From Gemmatimonadetes bacterium 2013_60CM_65_52 (GTDB lineage Bacteria; Gemmatimonadota; Gemmatimonadetes; Gemmatimonadales; Gemmatimonadaceae), in NCBI GenBank assembly GCA_002215645.1, contig NGFI01000002.1, positions 389,406 through 453,405 of the forward strand: 64,000 bases of DNA, in the 5' to 3' direction. The notes under the pieces were generated by a model. It searched no databases. It saw nothing but the letters and a program-made list of their open reading frames with translations, and had not been told where the DNA came from. Every line of letters begins with the position of its first letter. Position 1 is the first letter of the stretch. This document shows, in pieces, positions 34,785-42,610 of the stretch. Position numbers and translations under genes: made by a program.

Positions 34785-35999
34785 ATGCGATCCGATGGCG
34801 CGTCCTCCTGCCACGACCTCGCCAGGCTCTTCGAGCGCCTCGGACCGGCTCGGCGCCGACTTGCGGCGCGGGACGATCGATTGATCGCGGCGCAGATCGC
34901 GCTGTGCGAGATTCCAGCGCCGACCGGCAGTGAAACCGCGCGCGGCGCATGTGTCGCCCGGCTCTTCAGCGAGCTCGCGCTCGACGTGCGCACCGACGAG
35001 GTGGGCAATGTCGTGGGCGTGCGCGAAGGCGACGAGGACGTCGAGCCGGTCGTGGTCTGCGCGCACCTCGACACGATCTTCCCCGACGGCACGGCGATCA
35101 CGGTGGAGCGCGACGGACGCCAGTTGAGCGGTCCGGGCATCGTCGACAACTCGCGAGGTCTGGCGGCAATGCTTGCAGTGGCCGAGTCCATCGACGGGCA
35201 CTCGCTGCGCACGCGGCGTCCGATCGTCTTCGCAGCCACGGTCGGCGAAGAGGGATCGGGCGACCTGCGCGGGGTCAGGCATCTCTTTGAATCATTCGAC
35301 CGTGCCCCGGCGTCCTGCATCGCGCTCGACGGCGCCGGCGACGAGCGCATCGTGACGCGCGCGCTGGGCGCTCGACGATGCCGCATCACCTATCGCGGGG
35401 AAGGAGGACATAGTTGGGCATCGTTCGGCGTGCCGAACCCTGTACACGCGGCAGGCGCCGCCGCCGCACGACTGGCGTCTGTGCCATTACCGCGCACCCC
35501 TCGCACGACCCTTTCGGTGTGTCGCATCGGTGGCGGCATCAGCATCAACGCCATTCCGTGCGAAGCGTGGCTCGAGGTGGACGTGCGCTCCTCCTCCCCG
35601 AGCGTGTTGAACCGCTGCATGTCGGAAATGGAGGCCGCCGCGCGTGCGGCGCTGCGCGAAGAGAACTCGCGCCGCGCACCGAGCACGACACTCCTCTCGT
35701 TCGTCATCGACGTCATCGGCGACCGCCCGTGCGGGGAGCTCGACGTCGAGCACCCACTCGTGCAGGCCGCGATTCAGGCGACCAGCTTTATCGGTCGCAC
35801 CGCGGAACTCGCGACGGCGTCAACGGATGCCAACGTGCCGATCAGCCTCGGCGTGCCGGCGATCGCGATCGGCGCCGGTGGGCGCGGGGGCGGCGTCCAC
35901 ACGCCCGACGAGTGGTACGACAACACCGACGGCTCACTCGGTGTTGCGCGCGCGCTGACGCTCATCGTCGCCGCCGCCGAGCTGGCGGCGGCAGACTGA
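34785..35999 (+). CDS. M20-family peptidase (PepT/CPG2-like)
   Basis: 404 residues. Metal site: CAHLDTIFPDG (near 93), GPGIVDNSRGLAAML (near 118), catalytic EEG in TVGEEGSGDLRG (near 153) and the late GGVHTPDEWYD (near 370). The lid domain contains EGGHSWASFGVPNPV (near 207). No signal peptide, so probably a cytoplasmic aminopeptidase or dipeptidase. The ATG at 34785 lacks a clear RBS, and the first 30 residues are poorly conserved in look, so the true start could be later. Confidence 0.85.
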   Translation: MRSDGASSCHDLARLFERLGPARRRLAARDDRLIAAQIALCEIPAPTGSETARGACVARLFSELALDVRTDEVGNVVGVREGDEDVEPVVVCAHLDTIFPDGTAITVERDGRQLSGPGIVDNSRGLAAMLAVAESIDGHSLRTRRPIVFAATVGEEGSGDLRGVRHLFESFDRAPASCIALDGAGDERIVTRALGARRCRITYRGEGGHSWASFGVPNPVHAAGAAAARLASVPLPRTPRTTLSVCRIGGGISINAIPCEAWLEVDVRSSSPSVLNRCMSEMEAAARAALREENSRRAPSTTLLSFVIDVIGDRPCGELDVEHPLVQAAIQATSFIGRTAELATASTDANVPISLGVPAIAIGAGGRGGGVHTPDEWYDNTDGSLGVARALTLIVAAAELAAAD

Positions 36000-36000
36000 C

Positions 36001-36993
36001 CTACCTTCGCCCGCGGATCTCCGAGTGATCCGTGACGGTGAGCTCCGCATCTACGCCTTCGATGACGCAGTCGTCGCCGATGAGCGAGTGATGGAGCGTC
36101 GCGCGCCGGATCTTCGCCTTGCTTCCGATGATCGTATCGGTCAGCGTCGAACCCTCTACAACCGTGCCCTCGCCGATCGAGACGTTCGGACCGATCACTG
36201 AGTCCGACATCGTTACGCCATCCTCGATGTACACGGGGTCGTGGATGGTGACGCTCTTCTCGATCTGCTTCGGGCGACGCGCGGCGCCCTTCTCCAGCAC
36301 GGTGCGATTCGTCTCCAACAGCGTGTCCAGCTTGCCGGCGTCGTACCAGCCCTCGACTTCCACCACCTTGATCTTCGCGCCCTTGTCGATCATGTACTGG
36401 AACGCATCGGTCAGATAGTACTCGCCCTGGTTCTTGGGCTGCGTGAGCACGTAGTCGATGCCCTCGTTGAGCAGCTTCCAGTTCTTCACGTAGTACAGGC
36501 CGATGTTCGCGCGCTTGGACACCGGCGTCTTCGGCTTCTCGACGATCTTCGTCATGTTGCCGCCATTGTCCGTGACGACGACGCCGAACCGCTGGTAGTC
36601 CTCGACTTCCTTCACCCAGATGATGCCATCCGCGTCCGTGGTCTTGATGACCGACAGGTCCGCGTCGAAGATCGTGTCCACGAAGATGATGAGGACATCC
36701 TGGTCGATGTACGGCCGCGCGAGCTTCACCGCGCCGGCGGTACCGTCCTGCACCTGTTGCTCCACGAACACCGAGGGCAGCGACCCGAACTTCGTCTTCG
36801 CGTGTTCCTCGACCTTCTCCTTCAGGTGCCCGGTGATGTAGATGACCTGGTCCACGCCGCCGAGCCGCTGCAGATCCTCGAGGATGTAGTCCATGACCGG
36901 CTTGCCGGCGATCCTGAGCATCGGCTTTGGAACCAGATGCGTGTGCGGCCGCAGCCGCGTGCCCTTTCCTGCCAATGGAATGATGACTTTCAT
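36001..36993 (-). CDS. Sugar-phosphate nucleotidyltransferase with left-handed beta-helix
   Basis: 330 residues. The N-terminal nucleotidyltransferase has IIPLAGKGTRLRPHTHLVPKP (seen in part as GKGTRLRP, residues 9-16) and the metal Asp in FVDTIFDAD (near 108). The C-terminal 90 residues are hexapeptide repeats (VYIEDGVTM, VSIGEGTVVEG). It activates a sugar-1-phosphate with NTP for cell-envelope glycans; glucose-1-phosphate thymidylyl- or uridylyltransferase are the likeliest. It is coupled to the cupin gene upstream by an ATGA overlap, a pairing seen with GDP-mannose genes too. Confidence 0.82.
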   Translation of the reverse strand: MKVIIPLAGKGTRLRPHTHLVPKPMLRIAGKPVMDYILEDLQRLGGVDQVIYITGHLKEKVEEHAKTKFGSLPSVFVEQQVQDGTAGAVKLARPYIDQDVLIIFVDTIFDADLSVIKTTDADGIIWVKEVEDYQRFGVVVTDNGGNMTKIVEKPKTPVSKRANIGLYYVKNWKLLNEGIDYVLTQPKNQGEYYLTDAFQYMIDKGAKIKVVEVEGWYDAGKLDTLLETNRTVLEKGAARRPKQIEKSVTIHDPVYIEDGVTMSDSVIGPNVSIGEGTVVEGSTLTDTIIGSKAKIRRATLHHSLIGDDCVIEGVDAELTVTDHSEIRGRR

Positions 36994-37367
36994 GGTGCGC
37001 TCGTTCCCTCGCGTCCGTAGGCGTCCTTGAGGCGGACCACGTCGTCCAGGTGCGGCGTGCTGGCCTCGAGGACGTCGCAGTCGGTGACCGCTTCCATGTA
37101 ATGAATGGTGCCCGGCGTGACGCGAAATGCCTCGCCCGCCTTCAACTGCATGTCGCGCGGTGTATCGCTCCCGTCGAGTTGCACGCAATACCTGATCTCA
37201 CCGGAGAGGAGGTAGACGGTCTCGTCCTTTTGCACGTGATACTGCACCGAAAGCTTCTGGCCGGCATTGATGTGCAGAATCTTTCCCACGTAGAGCTCGT
37301 TCGCCGCCCAGATGGTCTCGTGGCCCCAGGGCTTGGGAACGTGGCGAACCTCCGTGCGTCCGCTCAT
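36990..37367 (-). CDS. Mannose-6-phosphate isomerase type II-like cupin
   Basis: 125 residues forming a single cupin barrel: KPWGHETIWAAN (near 12), the first metal motif QYHVQKDETVYLLSG (near 42) and the second, GEAFRVTPGTIHYMEA (near 78). This is the fold of the isomerase half of bifunctional ManC proteins. Together with the coupled nucleotidyltransferase gene it probably supplies an activated sugar. It lies six bases after atpH, so it may be transcribed with the ATP synthase Fo genes. Confidence 0.8.
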   Translation of the reverse strand: MSGRTEVRHVPKPWGHETIWAANELYVGKILHINAGQKLSVQYHVQKDETVYLLSGEIRYCVQLDGSDTPRDMQLKAGEAFRVTPGTIHYMEAVTDCDVLEASTPHLDDVVRLKDAYGREGTSAP

Positions 37368-37373
37368 GGGTGC

Positions 37374-37916
37374 CTAACGGCCAGCCACCATCCGCCGTCT
37401 CAACGTCGCGAGACGTTTCTTGACGGAGCCATCCAGCACCGTGTCGCCGACGTGAACGATCACACCTCCCATGATGGACGGATCCACCGTGAGATGTGGG
37501 ACGACCTCCTTTCCGAACACGCGCGAGAGCTGGGCGGCGATGGCCGACTTCTCTTCTTCCGGCGCCTCGCGTGCCACGGTCACGTTTGCGTGCAGGCGGC
37601 CCTCGGCTTCATCCACCAGCGTCCGATATTCGCGCGCGACTTCCGGGATGAGCATTTGCCGGCGATGCGTCACCATGGACTGCAGAAAGCGAAGGAACAC
37701 GCGGGGCGTGTCCTCGGACAGCGCGGCACCGAGCAGCTCGTTCTTCCTCGCCGTGCTCACGCGAGGCGACTCGAGGAAGAGCCGTAGCGTCGCGTTCTCC
37801 GCCATCGCGTCGGCGACCTCGCCGATCATCGCGCCCCACCCTTGCAGATCCTCCGCCTTGCCCGCGAGGGCGAACAGCGTCTCCGCGTAGTTCCGCGCGA
37901 TCGTCGTGTCGCGCAT
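37374..37916 (-). CDS. atpH: ATP synthase delta subunit
   Basis: Joins F1 to the peripheral stalk of Fo. 180 residues: an N-terminal helical bundle starting IARNYAETLFALAGKAED and a C-terminal VDPSIMGGVIVHVGDTVLDGSVKKRL-type segment (partly VDPSIMGGVIVHVGD, near 144), the family signature. It lies three bases after atpF. In the usual operon atpA, G, D and C would follow, but here a cupin gene follows instead. Confidence 0.93.
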   Translation of the reverse strand: MRDTTIARNYAETLFALAGKAEDLQGWGAMIGEVADAMAENATLRLFLESPRVSTARKNELLGAALSEDTPRVFLRFLQSMVTHRRQMLIPEVAREYRTLVDEAEGRLHANVTVAREAPEEEKSAIAAQLSRVFGKEVVPHLTVDPSIMGGVIVHVGDTVLDGSVKKRLATLRRRMVAGR

Positions 37917-37919
37917 GGA

Positions 37920-38501
37920 TTATCGGCTCGCCGCGACGGAGTCGGACGTCAGGCCAGCGAGAAAGCTCTCGACCAGCTGGCGATTTGCGGTCTGGTCGAG
38001 ATTCCGCTCGACCACCTTGCTGGCACCCGCGATGGCGAGATCCACGGCTTCCCTGCGCAGTTGCGCGATGGCGTTCGTCTTCTCGCCCTCGATCTCCTGC
38101 CGGGCGCGTGCGATCATGGCCGCCTGCTCCGCACGTGCCTGCTCGATGAGCTCCGCACGCACGCGCTCGGCCGCTACGCGCGCCTCGGCGATGAGCTTCT
38201 GCGCTTCGCCGCGGGATGCGTCCAGCGCTGCGCGATGTTCGGCGAGGATGCGCGCCGCCTCCTCGCGATCGCGCTGGGCCGCATTGATCGCGTCCTCGAG
38301 CGCCTTCTCGCGGGCCTCGACCGCCTTCGTGATGGGCCCGAAGGCGAACCGGGCGAGGATGAAGGCCAGGACGACGAAGATGACGAGCGTCCACACCATG
38401 AGCCCGTAGTTGGGCTCGAGAAGATTCTTCGACGCCGGTTCGGCGGCAGCCGGCATGGCCGACAGGGCGACGAGCGCGAACGAACGAGCGAGAGTGCGCA
38501 T
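37920..38501 (-). CDS. atpF: ATP synthase b subunit
   Basis: Peripheral stalk. 193 residues: a leading cleavable-looking hydrophobic stretch (about 5-22), a membrane helix LMVWTLVIFVVLAFILARF (about 33-51), then a long charged coiled coil with heptads rich in Glu, Arg and Ala to the end (about 55-180). The double hydrophobic N-terminus suggests a signal peptide, a feature shared with the a subunit gene here. Followed by atpH. Confidence 0.93.
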   Translation of the reverse strand: MRTLARSFALVALSAMPAAAEPASKNLLEPNYGLMVWTLVIFVVLAFILARFAFGPITKAVEAREKALEDAINAAQRDREEAARILAEHRAALDASRGEAQKLIAEARVAAERVRAELIEQARAEQAAMIARARQEIEGEKTNAIAQLRREAVDLAIAGASKVVERNLDQTANRQLVESFLAGLTSDSVAASR

Positions 38502-38529
38502 CGGAATGAGATCGACGGTTTAGGGCGGT

Positions 38530-38555
38530 CCGCCGGCGCCCCGGGGCTCCGGCGG
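38530..38555. other. Hairpin just downstream of atpE
   Basis: CCGCCGG and CCGGCGG form a 7-bp stem enclosing a loop with the palindrome CCCCGGGG, starting 11 bases after the atpE stop and before atpF. It may protect or separate the atpE transcript segment, as subunit c is needed in about ten copies. Confidence 0.4.
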
Positions 38556-38566
38556 GCCGAAATGGT

Positions 38567-38836
38567 TTACAGCTTGCCCTGCATCTGGAAGGCGATGACG
38601 ACGCCGAACAGCGCCGCGCCTTCGATGAGCGCGGCGAAAATCAGCGCTGCCGTCTGAATGCGGCCCGCGGCTTCGGGCTGGCGCGCCATGCCTTCGACAG
38701 CCTGACCGCCAATGCGGCCGATGCCGATGCCCGCGCCGATCACAGCGAGTCCGGCACCGAGTCCGGCGCCGACGCCGACGAGACCACGGCCGTTGTCGGC
38801 GGCGGCCTGCAGCATTGGGAAGATCGAGTGAACCAT
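38567..38836 (-). CDS. atpE: ATP synthase c subunit
   Basis: Proteolipid rotor ring. 89 residues, two membrane helices joined by the polar loop RQPEAAGRIQ (about 52-61). The first helix has the GxGxG repeats typical of ring packing (AGLGAGLAVIGAGIGIGRIGG in part). The ion-binding Glu sits in AALIEGAALFG (about 71). Gly follows the Glu rather than Ser or Thr, and the first helix lacks the sodium-type Gln in the expected place, so it is probably proton-driven. Confidence 0.95.
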   Translation of the reverse strand: MVHSIFPMLQAAADNGRGLVGVGAGLGAGLAVIGAGIGIGRIGGQAVEGMARQPEAAGRIQTAALIFAALIEGAALFGVVIAFQMQGKL

Positions 38837-38901
38837 GGTGAATCTCCGGATCGAACGTTGAACTGCGTCAGCGCCCGCGGCTTGCGCCGCCGTCCGTCAG
38901 C

Positions 38902-38915
38902 GAGCCCCGGGGCTC
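38902..38915. other. Perfect palindrome upstream of atpE
   Basis: GAGCCCCGGGGCTC is a 14-base perfect palindrome in the 142-base gap between atpB and atpE. With the hairpin after atpE it brackets the subunit c gene. Confidence 0.35.
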
Positions 38916-38978
38916 AACGGACCTCGCCGGCCACCTGACCGGCTACTTTCCACACGGAGGAGCGACGGCCGTGGGATC

Positions 38979-39923
38979 TTAGTGGTGACCCTCCCGCATC
39001 TGCCCGATGAACACGGACGCAAGCAGCGAGAAGATGAATGCCTGGAGGAACGAAACGAAGAGCTCGAGCATCATGATGCCCACGGCCGCCGCAAGCGGCG
39101 CCGCGCCGAGCGCGTAGCTCTTGAACGCGAACACGAGTCCGATGAGCGCGAGCACGACGATGTGCCCCGCCGTCATGTTCGCGAACAATCGAATGGCGAG
39201 AGCGAACGGTTTGGTGAACTTGCCCACGATCTCGATGGGCGTCATGAGGACGAACATCGGAACGCGCATGAGGACCGGCAGGTCCTTGTTCCAATAGAAG
39301 ATCGTGCTCAGGTAGCCCAGCCCGTTCGCGCGGATGCCCGCCGTCTCGACGACGATGAACGTGATGATCGCGAGCGTCGCCGTCACCGAGATGTTGCCGG
39401 TGGCGGTGGATCCGAATGGAACGAGGCCGATCAGATTCAGCGTCAGGATGAAGAAGAACAGCGCCAGAATGTAGGGTGCGTAGCCCTCGCCATGCGGTCC
39501 GAGGTTCGGAATTGCCACCTCGTTCCGGATGTACAGGACCATGGCCTCGATGCCTGACGCGAAACCCTTCGGGCGTCCGACCTCGTGCGTGTGATTCTGG
39601 TGCGCACGGGCGGCGCCGATGAGGATCAATGAGATCAGCACAGCGGCCAGCAGCAAGAACACGAGGTGCTTGGTGGGCGACAGGTCGATCGTCGCTCCGC
39701 CGATGTGCACGGGAGTCCAGCGCGGCAGCACGACCTCGTGCACTTCCCAGAAGCGGGGGAAGCCGGGGACGTCGATGCAGTGGGAGTCGCTGATGTGCGG
39801 CGTGATGAAGTCGCCGGGGGCGTACTCCTCACATCCTGCCACATGGGGCGCTTCTGCGACCTGCTGCGCGCCCGCAGTGGACCCGGCGATGACGAGCGCA
39901 AGAAGGACTGAACCGAGTTTCAT
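38979..39923 (-). CDS. atpB: ATP synthase a subunit with signal peptide
   Basis: Forms the proton half-channels. 314 residues. The first 22 residues are a signal peptide (ending AGAQQ), followed by a periplasmic extension with two Cys (GCEEYAPGDFITPHISDSHC), as in a subunits of Bacteroidota-like bacteria. The essential Arg lies in KPFALAIRLFANMTAGH (about 235), and the late FSLLASVFIGQ is conserved. The start overlaps the preceding small membrane protein gene by four bases (ATGA). Confidence 0.93.
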   Translation of the reverse strand: MKLGSVLLALVIAGSTAGAQQVAEAPHVAGCEEYAPGDFITPHISDSHCIDVPGFPRFWEVHEVVLPRWTPVHIGGATIDLSPTKHLVFLLLAAVLISLILIGAARAHQNHTHEVGRPKGFASGIEAMVLYIRNEVAIPNLGPHGEGYAPYILALFFFILTLNLIGLVPFGSTATGNISVTATLAIITFIVVETAGIRANGLGYLSTIFYWNKDLPVLMRVPMFVLMTPIEIVGKFTKPFALAIRLFANMTAGHIVVLALIGLVFAFKSYALGAAPLAAAVGIMMLELFVSFLQAFIFSLLASVFIGQMREGHH

Positions 39924-40285
39924 ACGTTGAGCAGCGGCGGTTCGATCAGTTCGGTCAGAAAGAAGAAAGTCGCAAGGCTCACGAGGGCCGCGCTTTGCGG
40001 CATCCCGAATGCCCGGCTCACGAATCCAAAGATGACCAGCGCAACGAGGCAGATAGCCGCCCCGAGTCCCCATCCCGCAATTCCCTTCCCCTGGTCGGAG
40101 AGGAGGCGGGCAATCGCAAATGCCACCACCTGCACCACGAGCGCAAACATCGCGCTCCACATCACCGCCACCCGCTCGGCCGGCGATCCATACACAAGGA
40201 TGAGTACGCCTGCCGCCAATCCGATGGCCACCAAAGACGCCAACCCGTAGAGCGCGACTCCCCGGCCAACTCCTTCCCGCGTCAC
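39920..40285 (-). CDS. AtpI-like membrane protein of the Fo operon
   Basis: 121 residues with four predicted membrane helices, conserved GWGLGAAICLVAL, and a late FFFLTELIEPPLL helix. Position between atpZ-like and atpB genes and helix count match AtpI/UncI-type proteins that help assemble the c ring, but similarity is weak by eye. It is overlapped by four bases with the genes on both sides, so it is surely co-translated with atpB. Confidence 0.65.
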   Translation of the reverse strand: MTREGVGRGVALYGLASLVAIGLAAGVLILVYGSPAERVAVMWSAMFALVVQVVAFAIARLLSDQGKGIAGWGLGAAICLVALVIFGFVSRAFGMPQSAALVSLATFFFLTELIEPPLLNV

Positions 40286-40578
40286 CGCGCGGCGTCCCGC
40301 TGGGCGGCTCGCGCCGCGTCATCAGCCGCCTGCGCCGCCATGAGCGTGCGGTACATGCTATAGAAGCTCAGCCCCGCGCCCAGGAAGACTCCGACGATGA
40401 GGAGCCACGGCGCTGTGCCAAGCTTCCGGTCCAACCACTGTCCGATGTAGAGGAACACCAGGATCGACACCGCGAACTGCAGTCCAAGTCCGGCGAAATG
40501 ACTCGGCGAGATGGCTCCGGTGTCCGCGCGGGACGTCGTTGGCGAGCCCCCGGCGCGGTCCTCTGGGGTCCCTGACAT
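40282..40578 (-). CDS. AtpZ-family membrane protein
   Basis: 98 residues. The two-helix hairpin FAGLGLQFAVSILVFLYIGQ then WLDRKLGTAPWLLIVGVFLG matches AtpZ, a Mg/Ca-transport or assembly factor encoded at the head of many atp operons. The N-terminus is a Ser/Thr-rich cytoplasmic tail. First gene of the Fo operon; a CRP-like palindrome lies about 20 bases upstream of its ATG. Confidence 0.82.
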   Translation of the reverse strand: MSGTPEDRAGGSPTTSRADTGAISPSHFAGLGLQFAVSILVFLYIGQWLDRKLGTAPWLLIVGVFLGAGLSFYSMYRTLMAAQAADDAARAAQRDAAR

Positions 40579-40594
40579 GCGACGCGGAATTTAG

Positions 40595-40618
40595 CGCTTG
40601 TGAAATTTTTCGCAAGCG
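40595..40618. promoter_or_regulatory. CRP-like imperfect palindrome upstream of the Fo operon
   Basis: A 24-base near-palindrome with arms matching at 10 of 12 positions. Its centre, TGTGA-AATTTT-TCGCA (40599-40614), differs from the CRP consensus at one base. It lies 17 bases upstream of the atpZ start and is the second site of this type in the window, after the one at etfB. Confidence 0.5.
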
Positions 40619-40804
40619 AACTGGCCTCAAAACCGAATGGCGGCCGAAGATCGCGCCAAACCCCGCAAGTCCAGTCCCGACGCCAACTTTCGAAGTGACG
40701 CCTCACGTTGACTATTCGTCCCCATGTTGATAAGTTCGCAGCCCTTCGGATGTGTGAGCGGAAGCGCGCTCCACTCCGAGTCCGCGCCTCTCCCGGTTCG
40801 TGTC

Positions 40805-41272
40805 ATGAATTCCCGCCTGCTCATCTCGTTGCTCTGCGCCGGAGCGCTCGCACTCGCGTGCGGTTCGCTCACCAAGCATGAAGGTACGGCCACCACGAGC
40901 ACGCGACATTCGAGCAAATCGATCACCGCACCGCGCGTCAACAGCACCTTCGCCGTCAACATCGAGCCTCACGCGCTGCACTTCGCGCTCAATCTCACCA
41001 ACGAGAGCCGCAAGAACGTCGAGCTCGAGTTCCCCAGCGGCCAGCAGTACGACTTCAGCGTGCTCGATTCGCTGGGACACGAAGTCTATCGCTGGGGCGC
41101 CGGCCGCATGTTCACGCAGTCAGTGCAGAACCGCAATCTCGACGGCGGCGACACCATGCGCATCGAGGAGCGCGCGCAGACGTCGCTCCCGCGAGGCCGT
41201 TATGTCGCCGTCGCCACGCTCCACAGCAAGAACTTTCCGATGAAGGAGAGCTCGGCTTTCGAGCTGCGGTAG
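40805..41272 (+). CDS. Lipoprotein with BsuPI-type domain
   Basis: 155 residues with a lipobox ALAC (Cys about residue 19). The mature domain is an Ig-like beta sandwich: HFALNLTNESRKNVELEFPSGQ in part (FALNLTNES), YDFSVLDSLGHEVYRWGAGRMF, and a late LPRGRYVAVATL, all matching the intracellular proteinase inhibitor BsuPI fold. Whether it inhibits a protease in the periplasm is unknown. The ATG at 40805 starts the signal peptide. A second BsuPI-like gene follows. Confidence 0.75.
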   Translation: MNSRLLISLLCAGALALACGSLTKHEGTATTSTRHSSKSITAPRVNSTFAVNIEPHALHFALNLTNESRKNVELEFPSGQQYDFSVLDSLGHEVYRWGAGRMFTQSVQNRNLDGGDTMRIEERAQTSLPRGRYVAVATLHSKNFPMKESSAFELR

Positions 41273-41318
41273 CAGTTCACGACGCGGCGCCCGCCGCTCG
41301 CGTCAGGCTCACGGTTTC

Positions 41319-41675
41319 GTGCCCGCATCGCTCGCGTCTTTCCCCGCCACACTCACGGCGACCGTGGACGATCGCGTGGTCACGCTCACGCTTGCGGTCA
41401 GCAATCCGTCGAAGGCCCCGACGCGCATCGCGTTCACGACCAGCCAGCGCGCCGCATTCACCATCTCGGATGCCAGAACCGGCGCACTATACTGGAGCTC
41501 GGCCGAAGGCATGTCGTTCGCGCAGACGGTTGGCCAGGAGACGATTCCCGCGCGCGGCAGCCTCGAGTACTCGGCCACCTGGCGCGCTCCCGGGCCCGGT
41601 GATTACGTGGCTGATGGTGCGCTCGCGAGTGCCTCCCACAGTGCGCGTGCGATGACCACGGTGACGGTGCGCTGA
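41319..41675 (+). CDS. Second BsuPI-type domain protein
   Basis: 118 residues from GTG 41319. Same fold order as its neighbour: LTLAVSNPSKAPTRIAFTTSQ, AAFTISDARTGALYWSSAEGMSF and IPARGSLEYSATW. A clear signal peptide is not seen with this start; one further upstream cannot be found. It is probably a duplication of the adjacent lipoprotein gene, 46 bases away. No catalytic or metal motif is visible. Confidence 0.62.
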   Translation: MPASLASFPATLTATVDDRVVTLTLAVSNPSKAPTRIAFTTSQRAAFTISDARTGALYWSSAEGMSFAQTVGQETIPARGSLEYSATWRAPGPGDYVADGALASASHSARAMTTVTVR

Positions 41676-41761
41676 TCGTCGGTGCGCCGGGCTCGGCCAG
41701 TGCGGCGTGCACGTGTTGTGCATCGTCGTGGACCCCACATCGCCCTGCGTCCACGCGTGAC

Positions 41762-42604
41762 ATGGCATCCATCTGGAAAGGCGCCCTTGCATTCGGGCTC
41801 GTGAACATTCCCGTCGAGCTGCGTCCGGCAATCCGCAGCGCGGAGAAGCTGTCGTTCCGCCAGCTCGACAAGAAGCACCACAAGCCGATCAAGTACGAGC
41901 GCGTGTCCACGGTGGACGGCAAGACGGTGCCCTGGAGCGACATCATCAAGGGCTACGAGATCTCGAAGGGCAAGTTCGTCGCGCTCACGGATGCGGACTT
42001 CAAGTCCGTCGCGCCGGAGCTGAGTCGGATGCTCGAGATGACGGACTTCGTTCCGGCGGAGTCGATCGATCCCCGGTACTTCGACACGCCGTATTTCCTC
42101 GTGCCGCGCGAGGGCGGCGAAAAGGCGTACGCGTTGCTTCGCGACGCCCTCGCCGAGACCGACAAGGTGGGCATCGGGACCTTTGCCCTGCGGCAGAAGC
42201 AGCACCTCGCCGCGGTGAAGCCGATGGGCGATGCCCTCGTGCTCGAGCTGATGCGCTTCGACGACGAGCTGGTGGATCCGACCGAGCTGAAGCTGCCCAC
42301 CACGGCGGACGCGAAGGTGCGTCCCCAGGAAAAAGAGATGGCGGTGAAGCTCATCGAGAACCTCGCGCAGGAGTTCGACCCGGCGAAGTACCGTGACGAA
42401 TATCAGGACAAGCTGCGTGAGATCATCAAGGCCAAGGCCGCCGGCAGGAAGGTGGAGGCACCGGCGATCGGTGAGCGGCCGGACACGCAGGTGGTCGATC
42501 TGGTGAGTCGATTGCAGGAGAGTCTCGCGGCAGCCGCGAGCGCGAAGCGCAGCGCAAAGAAAACGGCCGCGCGGAAATCGACGCGAAAGCGGAAGACCGC
42601 GTAG
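41762..42604 (+). CDS. ku: Ku protein (non-homologous end joining)
   Basis: Binds DNA ends as a homodimer and recruits LigD. 280 residues. Begins SIWKGALAFGLVNIPVEL, the bacterial Ku opening, with YERVSTVDGKTVPWSDIIKGYE near 41 and FDDELVDP near 160. A Lys/Arg/Ala-rich tail (about 250-280) is typical of DNA-contacting extensions. It is followed six bases later by the ligase gene, forming a two-gene repair unit. Confidence 0.95.
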   Translation: MASIWKGALAFGLVNIPVELRPAIRSAEKLSFRQLDKKHHKPIKYERVSTVDGKTVPWSDIIKGYEISKGKFVALTDADFKSVAPELSRMLEMTDFVPAESIDPRYFDTPYFLVPREGGEKAYALLRDALAETDKVGIGTFALRQKQHLAAVKPMGDALVLELMRFDDELVDPTELKLPTTADAKVRPQEKEMAVKLIENLAQEFDPAKYRDEYQDKLREIIKAKAAGRKVEAPAIGERPDTQVVDLVSRLQESLAAAASAKRSAKKTAARKSTRKRKTA

Positions 42605-42610
42605 ATCGTC

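Noticed and set aside
33495-35282. Long minus-strand frame (595 residues) across the MFS gene and the M20 peptidase.
   Set aside because: Out of frame with both conserved genes and without any domain.
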